Source: Fragilaria radians (lineage: Eukaryota > Bacillariophyta > Fragilariophyceae > Fragilariales > Fragilariaceae). From it: a DNA stretch of 64,000 bases. Below are positions 1-11,587 of this stretch, in pieces. The notes under the pieces are model-generated. The model ran no database searches. It was not told the origin of the DNA and saw only the letters and a program-made list of their open reading frames with translations. Both the position numbers and the translations under genes were made by a program. The stretch is from assembly GCA_900642245.1 (NCBI GenBank), contig CAAAJI010000009.1:365384-429383 (forward strand). Direction: 5' to 3'. Every line of letters begins with the position of its first letter. The stretch's first letter is position 1.

Positions 1-248
1 TACCAAGTTGGATCCCAAACACTTTGATCAATAACATCTAGTACTTTCATCTCACTTTCCTGTTCTTGAAAGAGCCTATCGAAAGTGGCGTCAATGGGAG
101 AAACTGAAACAATCGAGCTTTCCCCTTCAATGTTTGAGGCATCGCTGGAGAACGACCTAGCTTCCCAATACTTTGGTAGCGCCTTTCCAACACCGCGACT
201 GACAGCCGCGAAGCTACGATTCCCCAAAATGTAAGCCGAACGAAGCAT
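1..248 (-). CDS. 5' end of an unidentified gene, probable mitochondrial precursor
   Basis: An open frame starts with ATG at 248 and runs off the left edge without a stop (82 codons seen). The first ~35 residues (beginning MLRSAYILGNRSFAAVSRG) are rich in Arg, Ser and Ala and lack acidic residues, which fits a mitochondrial presequence; an acidic stretch follows (ending VIDQSVWDPTW). I do not recognise the family. The visible part may be only the first exon, because neighbouring genes have short introns. The mitochondrial location is inferred from composition alone. Confidence 0.6.
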   Translation of the reverse strand, partial: MLRSAYILGNRSFAAVSRGVGKALPKYWEARSFSSDASNIEGESSIVSVSPIDATFDRLFQEQESEMKVLDVIDQSVWDPTW

Positions 249-2212
249 CTTGTATGTAAAATGTTGTGAAACTGATTCCTCTGGGTAGTGGTATTAACTA
301 GGCTTATGAAAAATGCGTACGCTATGACTCATAACCTGGTAAAAAATGAGGAATACCTCTACCGGTAGTCCAGTCTCTTTTCATTGGAACGGAAGACAAT
401 CAAGCTCTCCTTAGTCTTTGGGACTTATCTTGCTACTCAGATTAGGAAGTCACATCCAGACTTAAAAGAGAGAAGCCTGCTCACTCAAACACATCCTGAA
501 TGCATAGTATCAAAGTTAACTTCTTACTGGTTTGGCATTTTACGGTATGAAACTTACATTTCTAAGTGCCTCAACCCATTCTCTATCTCCATCATTTTTG
601 TGCATATGCGACAATGTTTGCTTTCAGTCAAATGTGAACAATATTCCTTCAGCCTGATGATTTTTTATTACTACGCTAATGTATCATTGGTAACCGCTCC
701 GAATTGTGTATCATTGGCATTCATGGTATGGTCTATCTTTTCATCAATTATCTTTATTTGAAAATTAAGCTTGCATTACCATTCTTTTGTGACAATCATT
801 ATTCACTCTTTGGCCTTACTTTATTCGAGTTAATGGTTTAGATATCAAGTATAACTATTGTGACCACTTTCTACATGAAACGTTTAGCAATTTTGCGAAG
901 GGATTGACTTGCATTTGCTGAATAACTCTTCAAGCCACTTTAGATTAACGTTTCTTAACGCTGCTACTGGAACATAGGACCTGTATAGCCTGAGTCTGTT
1001 TAACTTCCCACAGTCTTCCTAGCTGCTTGCTATTAGATTACTTTTGGCGTAATAGACTTTCATTAATTTTAGTCCTTGTGAAAACGTTTGTACAACTACT
1101 TATAGTTTATTCTATTTTCCCCTCACCAAAAAAATGATGACGTTTATGCAAAGCAACAAGCTGCATTTCGTTTGGTGTGAGGATTGTATTTATAGGAAGT
1201 ATTCATGTTTTGGAATTTTTTGCGATGAGTGAATTCAGCTAACGATCAAAAGGAATGAAGGATGAAAGAATTTCCGTAGCGCTATCACACCCAGATCATT
1301 CAATCAACACAAAAGGGGATCAAGGGAAAGACTTCTTATGTTACAAAGTATCTGTATTCCAAGGCTCAAGTAAATTCTGTACCTACAAATTTACAGATAT
1401 GGCTTATACGACAAAGACAATTATTTCAGGAATAGAAGCATTAAGATAGATTTCTTCCCGAATTTTTTCATCATCTCAGACCACAGCAGTGATTACGTGA
1501 AGTATTAGGTTGTAGAATTCTGGTATCTTGGAAGTAAGACCATTATGAATCGATGAGTTCCGGGTAGTTCCTATACTTCAAGATACTTATGTAGTAATTG
1601 TTTATTGTGTGAAGGACACTAATACGATAAAGGTTGAATCAAGCCTGGAATCCGAGAAACTATTCACTATTTTGGTGTTTTACCTATTAGAAGATTAAGA
1701 AAATATCTAAAAGTTAATAAGTCAATAAATAACTAAGTTAAAAGTCTTGCACTGTATCATTCATGCATCTATTTCCCAGCAATCAAATATAGTCAAATTT
1801 TACCTTAATAATTTTGGTTTAGGTCCATATCTCTAAATCACAGAAGACCCTCATCATATAAAAGCTGCATCAATGTAAAATATTGATTCATCTGAGATTT
1901 CCTATTTCCCCCTGTGTGTTCCCTTACCTTTTGTAGGACTGAAATAAACCGTTAAGCCTATTAAATTCTTCAATTAGAGTGTTTTTGTATGTTCTTTTCT
2001 CAAACTTTTTACTGGGCATGTATGCTACAGTCTTGGTATTGAAGCAATTTTCTAATCATAATTTCCTTACTTTAGGCATTACATTTCTGAAACATTTGGC
2101 AAGGAATGCAATTCCCGTTCGCGGCATTTTGCACCAATGCCTTATACTTTCTGACACTGGAGATACATTTTAACGCATATCAAAGAATTCCTCCTATGGA
2201 AACTATCATCAT
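249..2212. other. Gene-poor spacer
   Basis: AT-rich DNA between the divergent 5' fragment at the left edge and the 3' end of XRN1. It holds only short chance frames (for example 384-761 and 1255-1449) with no recognisable domain. The promoter of the left-edge gene must lie at its left end. I see no tRNA or repeat structure. Confidence 0.6.
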
Positions 2213-5200
2213 TTATTTTTTCAAATTCAGAAACACAGAAGAAGGTATAATCGCTTGTACACCATCGGGTAAGATCGATTCATTCTTCTTTCCGTGACTT
2301 GATAGATCATGCTTAACGTGGTTCTGGGATGTTGGTGAAAATTCCATTGAAGGCTTGAAGTTATTGTTGCCATTTGCCTGTGATGGTTCAAAGTGATGAC
2401 CTTGAATCGGGGTATGCTGACTCTGTATCATATGAGATGCTGTGAACTCGTTATCACCTCCTTCAGTGTACGTAAAATTAAATGGCGATGGTGTAAACAT
2501 CTGCGCGGGGAAGTTATTGGTACGACTGCGCTCGGTGTTCATCAAACGAAGCAATTTATCTGCAGCAGACGACAAGTTGTTTTGATCTTTTCCAGAGGTT
2601 TGCTGTTGTAAAGAAGGCTTATGAAATGTTGAAGATGTGGTGGGAGTTACTCCTAAAAGTGCTTTGAGATCAGAAGAATCAGTAGATGAGGTGGAAGGTA
2701 AAGGTCCTGTTGGTATCCCTAACAATGCCTTCAATCCAGACGTTGCATCCTGAGCGGACTCAGCTGACATTTTTGTCATCAGACCAACCCCGTCATTCAC
2801 TTCTAGGGAAGAAACAACATCATTCGTCTCTGTTTGAGAAATATGACTTCGCCAACGCTCATATCCACTTGATCGACCCCTCCGTTGAGTAAAACCAATA
2901 CCATTAGTGCACGGACCTAATGCTTCCTTCCATCCAGCTTGCCTTGTTCGACCAATCGAATCACCACAACGACGAGACGCGCTGTTTGATGTCCTGGTTT
3001 GCGATTTTAAATTATCTGCCGTCTTATCTTGTTCCCCGTCCGGGTCTACATTGGACTTTGAAATTGAATCAGTCGGATCGCTTTGAGCTAATCTTGCTTC
3101 ACTTTTACATTTACCGACGCTGATACCTTGTTTCTCTGCAGCAAAGAATATCTTATCCATAGAATTATTTCCCGACTTCTTGGGTACAAGCTTTTCAACC
3201 AAATCTTTGCTATCTCCAGGGTTTACTTTGAGAAGGTGAGACCATACACAGAGCTTTCCCCTAAAATTAGAACAAGCACCCTGCAAATTCCCACCACCGA
3301 CAAATTCCTCATCCATCACAACTTCAACACAGCCTGACGAAGGATCATGAATGCCAACAACTGTCCCCCGGACCCCAAACGGAATACCATTGGCGCAAAG
3401 GTTGACGATTCGGTCACCAAGCTCTGGAAAGTCATCTCCATTAAAGTCAGAGGAGAGTAAGACATCGGTAGAAGTGGTTGATCCTTCTATGTATAGTGCT
3501 GACGGTGGTACCTTTACCAAGGATTCATGTAGTTTTCCTCCTGCCTTTTTCATCGCTAGGATTCTAATATCAGCAGCCTTTTGAACAGCCTGAATGGCTT
3601 CAAATGGCATGGCTTCGGTCGTTACGGGACTTCTAGGCATCTTTGCTGTTTCAGCAGTATCCAACCAAGTGCGAATACGCTGCAATAATCCTGGACCACC
3701 CTCTCCAAATAAGTCGATAGCGTCATAGAATCTCTCATTCGGTTTCCTATTTAAAGCATCAAATAGCTGGGGAAATTTTTTGCGATATTCCGACACTAGA
3801 CGTATAGCTTTTGGGCTATATTCCCACTGAATCTTGTCTTGAAGCTTCTCCTCGTGGACTGCTCGCTTACTCCCAACAACAAGCAAAGAGTCTCCTGCAG
3901 CCCATGCTTTCTTTGCCACTGAGACTCCAAAGTTCTTGTCGGATAATTCATCTGGCTTCTTTCTTGCATATCCCACAACACAGAGACCTTCTGAGTATTT
4001 GAGATTTAAGCCTATATCAAATTTCCCCGGATCAATGATTAAGCTGCCTACCACCTTGCCAAATATATTACGATTCAATTTTAGAGCTTTTGCAGCATCA
4101 GTTGCTGTGACATATGATTCTCTAATTGCTTTGGAAATAGCTAGTCCAAAAGGTGGTTCTGGAGGTACTACTTGAACGTTGACCCCAACCTTTTGGTCTT
4201 CACTTACTCCTACAACAACACCTTTGCAGCCTCGATACTTTCCTTTAGTTAAGACCACGCAGGAGCGAATTGGAAAGCGGTCATTTATTGTCATCGGACC
4301 TCTCTCTTGGAATCTGGGGTCTGGGGCAGGTGCCTTCCAAAGAGCCACTTGTAGAGGCACATCAGCTTCCTCACTTCCAAACACTTTCTTAGTCGATCCA
4401 TTATTCGGGTTCGTACGCATCCCCTGGAGTGGTAGTACTTTGAGACGATATTGGATTTCTCCAATTTGCAAACCACCAGAACCCGGAGAACCATTGCCTG
4501 TCAAATACGTGTGGATTAAGGCTTCAGATTCAGTTTGCCATACCTCTTTTTGCTTCGCGCTGAAAGCTCTAACCACAATTTTCTTCTTAAGCAAGCGAAT
4601 CTCCGTATTACTGTCAGTGACTGCAACGACTCTCGCTTCGTGCATCATAGGCCAATTAATAAATAATGATTTTCCAATGATATTTTTGCCAAAAATTTCG
4701 GCAGGAGGAAAAGGAGGCATTTTGTGAAGCGTTAGAACCGTCGAGGGATACTTAGACGGAGATCCGAAACAATTTAATCCTATATAAGTCAATTCGGATT
4801 TGAGAATTGGTAAAACATTGAGTGATGGGAATCCTGGGAAAGGAATGATAGACCCCGTTATCAATTCTGGCTTAAAGACAAGGTCAATACGGTTTGGTTG
4901 ATCAAAAACTGTAACTTTTGAGTTGCATGTTTGAATCTCACTGAGACCGATTTTCAGATTAGGCGAAGGCACTGTTTCCTTCGCCGTTAAATCGAAAGAG
5001 TAAAGATATACATTTCCAAATGAGTTTCGTCGTCGCTCTTCGCTAGTTAAAGAAGAGAGAGGGCAATGATTGGACATTGCTTCCTTGAGTAACTTTACAT
5101 CAATGAAAGGAAGAATATTCACTCCTTCCCAAGGATTCTTTTTACCATTCATATCGATTTCAAAGGTTTGAGGATAGAAATGAATAATTGGGGACTCTGG

Positions 5201-7044
5201 CGATGTCATGAGAGATCTCAACGCCTTTGGAACCAAAGCTGCAGAAGCAGGAGGAAGACATCCCATTAACTGTTCAAATGGAAAGAGAGGTTCTCCTAAT
5301 TCAAAGCAGATATTCTTGAAAAGTTCAGGCAAGTCTTTTAAGTCACTGATCATCGGACCATAGTGAAATGGGAAAAACCATCCCCAGGAGATGCATCCTT
5401 TAAAATAGTAAGCCAAACACCACATGAGGCCTTCAATGTATGACTTACGTAAAGCTGTGTGCTCGACAACTGAAGCTGGAGTTAATTTCAATTTCTCGAA
5501 GTAGTAACGTCCCTTGAAGTCCTTTTCATCTACAAGACATGCAGGCGCCAACCCGTCGACGAACTCTACTTCATCTCGCATCGCAATCAGAGAATCCAAC
5601 ATATTATTGTAGTCTGTTTGTTTTGACGCTTCCAATGCTGCAATCTCTGCGTCTGACGGGCCGACGGGTAGGCCGTCGCGTTTATTCCAACGACGCTTCT
5701 TTTTTAGGAAAGCCGCATCATCAACTTCCTTTTTTGAAAGGATATCTGATTCAGCGTTTCCGATCACCTCTAAATAGGCCTCAAGACGCTTAGGATCTGA
5801 GATTTCCCCCAAATAAGTCAAATACTGACCTTGACCCCAGGAGGCACGTTGCTCCTTATAAGTATTAAACAGAAGATCAAAGGCACCATCCCCGATATCT
5901 AATGAAGGTAAATGAGGCATAAAATCATTTCCTGCAAAGAAAGTTAAGAAGACAAAGTCATCCACGACTCTCTCAATATCATAGAGCTCTGGATTTTCTC
6001 TACAGAATTCTATCTGCAGATATTCTCTCAAAACAGAAATATGGAGGAGCTGAAAGTCGGATTCCTTCGTGAAACGCATGACAGTCTTTAAAGCATTTTT
6101 ATTATTGTTCCCAAAGCGCCCGAATTCAATGATTTCACGAAGTAAGGTAAAGTGAGGCTCGTGAGTGACAAGCCCAAGCATGATCAAATCAGCATCCTGA
6201 CCGTACATAACATGTCTAGTGTTAGGCTGGTAACCAGGTTTGCTCTTCATTTCACGAATATGACTCATGATTTTGTGCTCTCCCTCGCCTGGAACTTCAT
6301 GACCAGAAAAGATTATTTTTAAGTGTCGCCACGAAGGGTCTTCTTTCAACTTCTTACGAATCATGTACTTGATTACCTCAGAAACCTTTGCCATAAACTC
6401 GGTTCCAGGAGTAATGCAGTTGGAATCAAAGACATGAACTGAGCCACGGTCCTTAATTTCTTTTCCTTTGGAGGCTTCTTCTAAATCTTTGGCTGATCTA
6501 AAACGACGTGACCTTTGTTGATTGAGCTTTGCTCTAGGAGCCACACCATCGATTGCCATGAACACAGACACCTTTGGCTTCACAATTTGAGTAATTATAC
6601 GATCCAGGTCTAGATATTTTGAATGAAGAGGTGTTTCGTATAGTAGTTTGAGAATGAGATTTAATTGGCGGATTTATGATAACGTTTCTGATGTGTCCTA
6701 TACTTACAGTGCATAATTCCAAGCATCATGTCGCGTTCACTCAAAACCTCTGACACGTCTAAATGACTAGGATGCGTACATCCATGAATTATGCCGTTCA
6801 TATCCAAGTACAAATGGTCGAACTCGGGTATGAGTGCCGAATCAGTTACAACTTGATTAATCTTAGGATAACGCTCTGATAGCCATCTGTAAAACTGATG
6901 CAAGGAAGAAAGGGGGAAGTATCATAATGAGAATCCATAATTAATAGATTGTATCCTATTTTGCAGTCTACTGTTTAGATGTTCCTCCATGATTTCACGG
7001 TGAGGAACCAAGCCGCCTCTGATCCATACCTTAGGAACACCCAT
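2213..7044 (-). CDS. XRN1: 5'-3' exoribonuclease 1 (XRN1/Pacman family)
   Basis: Cytoplasmic exonuclease that degrades decapped mRNA from its 5' end. Three exons rebuild one frame of 1532 aa: 7044-7030, 6894-6708 and 6609-2213, with GT-AG introns of 135 and 98 nt; the lengths sum to a multiple of three. The first exon is only five codons (MGVPK), and splicing restores the family start [15 protein letters not shown]. Nuclease motifs are present in order: [11 protein letters not shown], the segment around [40 protein letters not shown] and [16 protein letters not shown]; these carry the acidic metal ligands. A KOW-like turn ([12 protein letters not shown]) and further XRN1-type beta domains follow. 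The last ~250 residues are Ser/Asn/Gln-rich and probably disordered. Length and the middle domains favour cytoplasmic XRN1 over nuclear XRN2/Rat1, and I see no CCHC zinc knuckle. Confidence 0.93.
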
Positions 7045-7752
7045 TTCCAAAGTAACTTGATTTGTCCAGTTTTGTAGTGGTTACCTTTACTGAATACCGT
7101 ACAAAAAACTATCGAGTGCCCATGTATTTATTGATATTGAAATCCATTTTAGTTATCAGTCATCGAGATTTCTCTATCAGCAATGCGAATTCAAGTGAGG
7201 CCTCTACTGTACTGGACACATTATCCCATTCGCGACTCTGCCTTGAAAATGAAAAAAGTTTCCTTATACGTTTCCACGTATATTTAACATCAAGACACAA
7301 GCCACATCAAAGGTTCTACAACTGTAAAACCCTTTTAGTCACTGGATTGATCTACCAAGTAGTCAGCTTTGGTTTACATGCTTTGTGACTCTGTGCAAAT
7401 TGGGGCAGAAAACTCTTACTTTTATCTTGCCCTTAGTATAAATTAAAGAAAAATAAGATTTAAATAATAAATGACTTACAAGTTTATGAGCAATGCTCAG
7501 GCTAAAAGAATTAATATAGGCTTTAAGGTATACTTCTTTACCGATTTCGGAGACACCCCTTATTGTAATTACAAGCAAAAAGAGATAAAAAGAAATTATT
7601 TATATCTTCACATCCCAATCACGGACATTAACGGTTTAATGGAAGCAAAACTTAGAAGAAGTCAAATACTTGGAATCATGATTCACTTGAACTCTTTATA
7701 AGACTTGCATGCAAGTTCCATTTATGCATATAACTTTAAACAGATCATGACA
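7045..7752. other. Spacer upstream of XRN1
   Basis: Contains the presumed XRN1 promoter next to 7044. The frames at 7062-7388 and 7471-7701 have no family resemblance and are treated as chance. Nothing else is recognised. Confidence 0.5.
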
Positions 7753-8200
7753 CTTTCATTTGTCATCAATGCCTCTGATCATCAAGTGAAGGAGTATTTG
7801 TGCAGGGAAAAAGGCAAATACCTTTTATTTGCATAAAATCAACATGGCCCAAATTGGCACAATCCAATATGCAACTGCTGAAGTCTTATTAGAATGACCA
7901 ATTTAAGCCTTCATATAGAATAACAGATTTCTATAGCTTCCGATGCTTTATGCTGGCTTATCATTTGAGCATCTTTAGAAGACCTCAGGATACAGAAAAA
8001 TGTTGCAGTAGATGCCTTATCTTTTCTAGACATATATCATATGCAGATGGAGGAAGAAGTAACCTTGTCACATTAATCAGAATGATGATATACTGGCATC
8101 AAAATACAGACTAGAGTTAAAGGATGTAGATTATTACATACGCATAGTTCTACTCTAAATATTAAAGGATATACACTTCTTTGTTACAAGGGGAAAGATC
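7753..8200 (+). mobile_element. Decayed Ty3/gypsy RNase H fragment
   Basis: Broken translation on the plus strand matches the RNase H end of Ty3/gypsy pol in the correct order. Pieces seen are FVINASDHQ near 7759 (the usual TDASD core with Asp lost), KINMAQ...YATAEVLLE near 7840-7900 (usual SRKLN.AQ.NY.T.EKELL) and KNVAVDALSFLDI ending near 8036 (usual NIVADALSRLDI). Stops and frameshifts separate the pieces, so the copy is dead. A piece near 8165-8220 may derive from the integrase zinc region but is too worn to be sure. I found no LTRs. Confidence 0.72.
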
Positions 8201-8626
8201 TATGGTCCTCAATCGAAGGCATAGAGAAATAATCTCACACATGCATAAAAGAATCTGACCAAAGGAAGGCTTCTCAAATGTCTATAACTTAAATCTTAGT
8301 CAGCCTTTGCACAGAAACTCTAAATATATTAAGAGTTGAAGTGCCCATGGATTTTATCCAACAAATGTCTAAGATACAAATGCTCACGTGGAGCCAAATT
8401 AGGAATCCTGCTTTTTAACAGTCCAAGATGTTAGAATGACTAATCTGGTTTAAATTTTAATACCATTTTTTGAAACCACATTTATTAATGACGTTGCTCG
8501 CAAAATTGAAGGCCGAAAAGATACGACTTCCCTGCTACCAGCTGATCGGCTATGAAAAGAACGAACTAAATAATATTTCATAATTTTTCAATTTGCATTT
8601 TTATAAATGGAAAAGGTATAATTCTT
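8201..8626. other. Spacer downstream of the amino acid transporter
   Basis: AT-rich 3' flank of the transporter, possibly with more worn retroelement sequence. No gene or RNA is recognised. Confidence 0.45.
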
Positions 8627-10516
8627 TTACACAGTCGCCAGAGTTCCAATGACAGCAACGGTAAACCCCACCAAGACAAAAATCCAATTCACAAAACGCT
8701 CCCAAAATCCCAGTTTTGAGCGAAATAAGACCAAATGAGCACCTGCAGGAAAAATTACGCTCACCGCCATGGTACAAATCAACCCAACTAAGGAACAAAT
8801 AAAACTAAAGGATGGAACGAATAATGCAATCACCAGCGCTAGTGAAATGAGTGTAAACTTGATAATTGAATCAGTTGCTGACATGATGATTTCATTGGGA
8901 ATGTAGGGAGCTACAAGTTCTTCGATGCCCAAAGCCAGTGGAAACATTGTCAAAGTAAATTTTGAAAATGCAGTCAAAATCATGAGCCAAGTCAGACATT
9001 TCATAGTAAACGGTGCTGATGAGTTTTGCTGGAGTGATAAAGTAACTTGGTCTTCGACAGCGGAACCAAACATGTAATAACCACTAACCGCCACGACGCA
9101 ACACGCAGAGACTACTATAAGGAAGCTAACATTGATCATTCGTTCGAAATCTTTTGGTCTCTCCATGGAAGTGTATATTGAAGGCACAATCGCGTGTCCA
9201 CTGAACGTGTACGCAATTAGCCCCAGCGCTGTAGGTAATCCCGAAGTTGCCCAAAGTATGTGCAGTGGTTCCCCAATCGGCCTCGCTTCTTTTTCTGCTG
9301 CTTGTTGAGAAATATCTCCTTCAATCAGAGCTGAGAAGAGAACAGATAAAACGACTGATGCAGTCGCAAAGGTGCCCACCATTGAAAGGTAAGACAAGAG
9401 TTTGGGTGTTCGAAGAATAGCAGTAGGTAAGGATAACGCGACAGCGGACAAAACCATAAGGATTTGCTTAGACATTTTGGGGAAAAGAATGGAAAGGTGA
9501 TCTCCCATTGTTACCAAAAAGATACATAGACAAGAGAATAACTCGAAGTAGAGAATGGAAGACAACAGGAAGTTACCCTTTTCACCAAAGGCTTCGCGGG
9601 CAATTTGTGGAAAAGAAGTCATAGGAGGTCGCATTCGAGCTCCAGGGCCAGATCCAGGAAGTATCGGGATCTTAAATGGAGAGTCATCGAAACAACTCAC
9701 AGGCCTGTTGTCACCGTTGAGTTGCCTACCTATTAAGATAGAAGTCCTCCAGGTAATGAAACCAAAAGTCAAGGTAACAAGAGAACCTCCTAACCATCCC
9801 GCACATTTGAAAACAAAGGGAAGACCAAGCATCCCAACACCCATAAGAATGTTACTCATATTGAAAACACATTGAGAGAACGACGCCTTATCACTTGATT
9901 TTTCAGTCTTTTTCTTGAGTATGTTCGATGATTCTTTTTTTCTTTGCTCGTCAAGAAGCCTCTGACGGTATGCATGTGCTTCCGCTGCCTTTTGTTGTTG
10001 CGTTTGAGCTGTGACTACTAAATCGTGATTTAGAGTACTTCGGAAGTCGACGGCTTTCTTGGAATTCTTGTCAGGGACACTGCTGTCATCAAATGAAGTA
10101 ATAGGCCTAAGAATTCTTCTCTTACTGTGATCAGGAGTATCGATTCCTCTTCGTTGCTGGACAAAATAAGAGTAAGAGAAATTGTGAGGACCTTTCAGTA
10201 TTCAAATTCTCTGGAATCGGAAATCCCTTACCTCAATACGACCAAATATTGGAGTATTACCAGGCTTTGGACTTTTCGTCACAAGGTCAACTTGACGTGG
10301 CGTCATGACAGGCGATGAAAGGAGTGAGATGCTTCTCTCAAAAGTAGCAGGCCAAGGAGATTCCATTTCTTCCAGGAGGAGTTCGTTGCCATCACTGGCG
10401 TCGCTAAGGGCGTCAGCCTCTAGTGCCGAAAGGCCTTTGGACTGGTTTTGTGCTAATCCATTAGCATTGAATGCTGTCAAGAGAGAGGTTTCGGTTGGAC
10501 TTTCCTCGTCCTTCAT
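8627..10516 (-). CDS. Amino acid transporter, AVT1/SLC32-like (Aa_trans family)
   Basis: Probable H+-coupled amino acid carrier of a vacuolar or other internal membrane. Two exons, 10516-10232 and 10156-8627, joined by a 75-nt GT-AG intron in phase 0, give 604 aa. I start at ATG 10516 because the longer frame opens with TTG at 10525. The first ~185 residues are a hydrophilic, acidic then basic Gln-rich cytosolic tail. The membrane domain begins with KASFSQCVFNMSNILMGVG then MLGLPFVFK, the family's first broken helix. About ten further hydrophobic segments follow, including the TYTFSGH-like stretch AYTFSGHAIVPSIYTSM. The long N-tail and the first-helix motif favour the AVT1/VGAT branch over plasma-membrane AAPs; the substrate cannot be told. 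It diverges from the gene at 10840. Confidence 0.85.
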
Positions 10517-10839
10517 GGTTTCCAATGTTATATAAATGATAGCTGGTAGATATCATCTAGTAGTTACTTGTATTACCAGTATGTGACTTTTAATATTTTG
10601 GTTCCCAAGTTTTTCTCGGTATTTTGGTTGCCTTTTTTTTAGGTCAAGGGACGAGTTATGTTATTTGTTCGTGATATTGCCAGAAACAGTCTAGCGAGGT
10701 GCACTCGGAGTGCTGAACAGAAATTGCACTTGTTGGCAATAGGTGCGTTAAGCGCTGACAACTATGAACATCACATCGCCAAATTTTCAATTCTCAACTG
10801 ACCATAAATTGTGGAAAGGACAAACATTTACGATCAACG
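10517..10839. promoter_or_regulatory. Shared divergent spacer
   Basis: A 323-nt stretch between two divergent start codons (10516 minus, 10840 plus), so it should hold both promoters. No specific element could be recognised by eye. Confidence 0.45.
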
Positions 10840-11535
10840 ATGAGAAAGTGCCTTTCACTAGCGTTTGACTGCACATTTGCATTTGTGACTCTGTCGTTGC
10901 TCATTGTTGGTATCGCCTCCTTTACAAGACAAGTGTTTTCGGAAAAGTCGTTGTCGAGCACGGGCACCGGGATGCATTTGCTGTCATGCCCTGAACTATT
11001 TGACAGGAAGGAAAATCAAAATGAGGATGTCAACCAAAGATTGAACAACATTCGCCTTCGCCAAGATCTTGCTGAGAAGCTTCTGTCAAAGTTACAGCTG
11101 AGCCTTGAGCATGCCCGCTATGTTCATACTGGCGAAAGATGGTTTGCTCGAAATGAAAATCTTCCTGGGACCGACAAAGCCTTGAAGGTCCATGGTAACG
11201 AGGATATCGATATCAACGTACCAAGAAAAGGGGATAATAAGATGTTGTGTGAGACACTGAAGGAAATTTTGGACAACAGGATTGGCATCGATCAAGATCC
11301 TGATAAATACAAAGAAGACGAATATGTTACCATTTCTATTACACAGTTGGATGACGCTGTTAACAAATCAATGTTTCTAAGGGGCTCAAGATGGATACAC
11401 AAGGTACCGATACTGGAACGAATTTTGAAAGTGGTAGATGTCAGCAATAGCTATGACAATTTCGTGAAAAGTGTTGACGAGATATTCACGACAAAGCTCG
11501 ATCACGAAAATATCAACTACTCCATGATCAATTAG
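10840..11535 (+). CDS. Orphan secreted or membrane-anchored protein, 231 aa
   Basis: A single-exon frame from ATG 10840 to TAG. Residues ~8-30 form one hydrophobic stretch (FAFVTLSLLIVGIASF) after a short basic start, so this is a signal peptide or a type II anchor. The rest is hydrophilic, with charged helical segments (NQRLNNIRLRQDLAEKLLSK) and two Cys residues downstream of the anchor. I recognise no family. It converges on the PFK-2 gene with only 52 nt between stop codons, so the 3' UTRs must overlap or be very short. The clean frame, the plausible start and the N-terminal anchor support a real gene; it is probably lineage-specific. Confidence 0.7.
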   Translation: MRKCLSLAFDCTFAFVTLSLLIVGIASFTRQVFSEKSLSSTGTGMHLLSCPELFDRKENQNEDVNQRLNNIRLRQDLAEKLLSKLQLSLEHARYVHTGERWFARNENLPGTDKALKVHGNEDIDINVPRKGDNKMLCETLKEILDNRIGIDQDPDKYKEDEYVTISITQLDDAVNKSMFLRGSRWIHKVPILERILKVVDVSNSYDNFVKSVDEIFTTKLDHENINYSMIN

Positions 11536-11587
11536 GATAGCGGTAACAAGGTGCCTCAACATAATTCATAAAAAACTATAGTACTCG

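Noticed and set aside
384..761. 125-codon plus-strand frame
   Set aside because: Its start is not ATG, composition is AT-driven, and no domain or splice context supports it.
1255..1449. 64-codon frame with a faint gag-like ending (GIEALR)
   Set aside because: The likeness to the gag-like piece at 22900 covers only a few residues; too little to call a retroelement.
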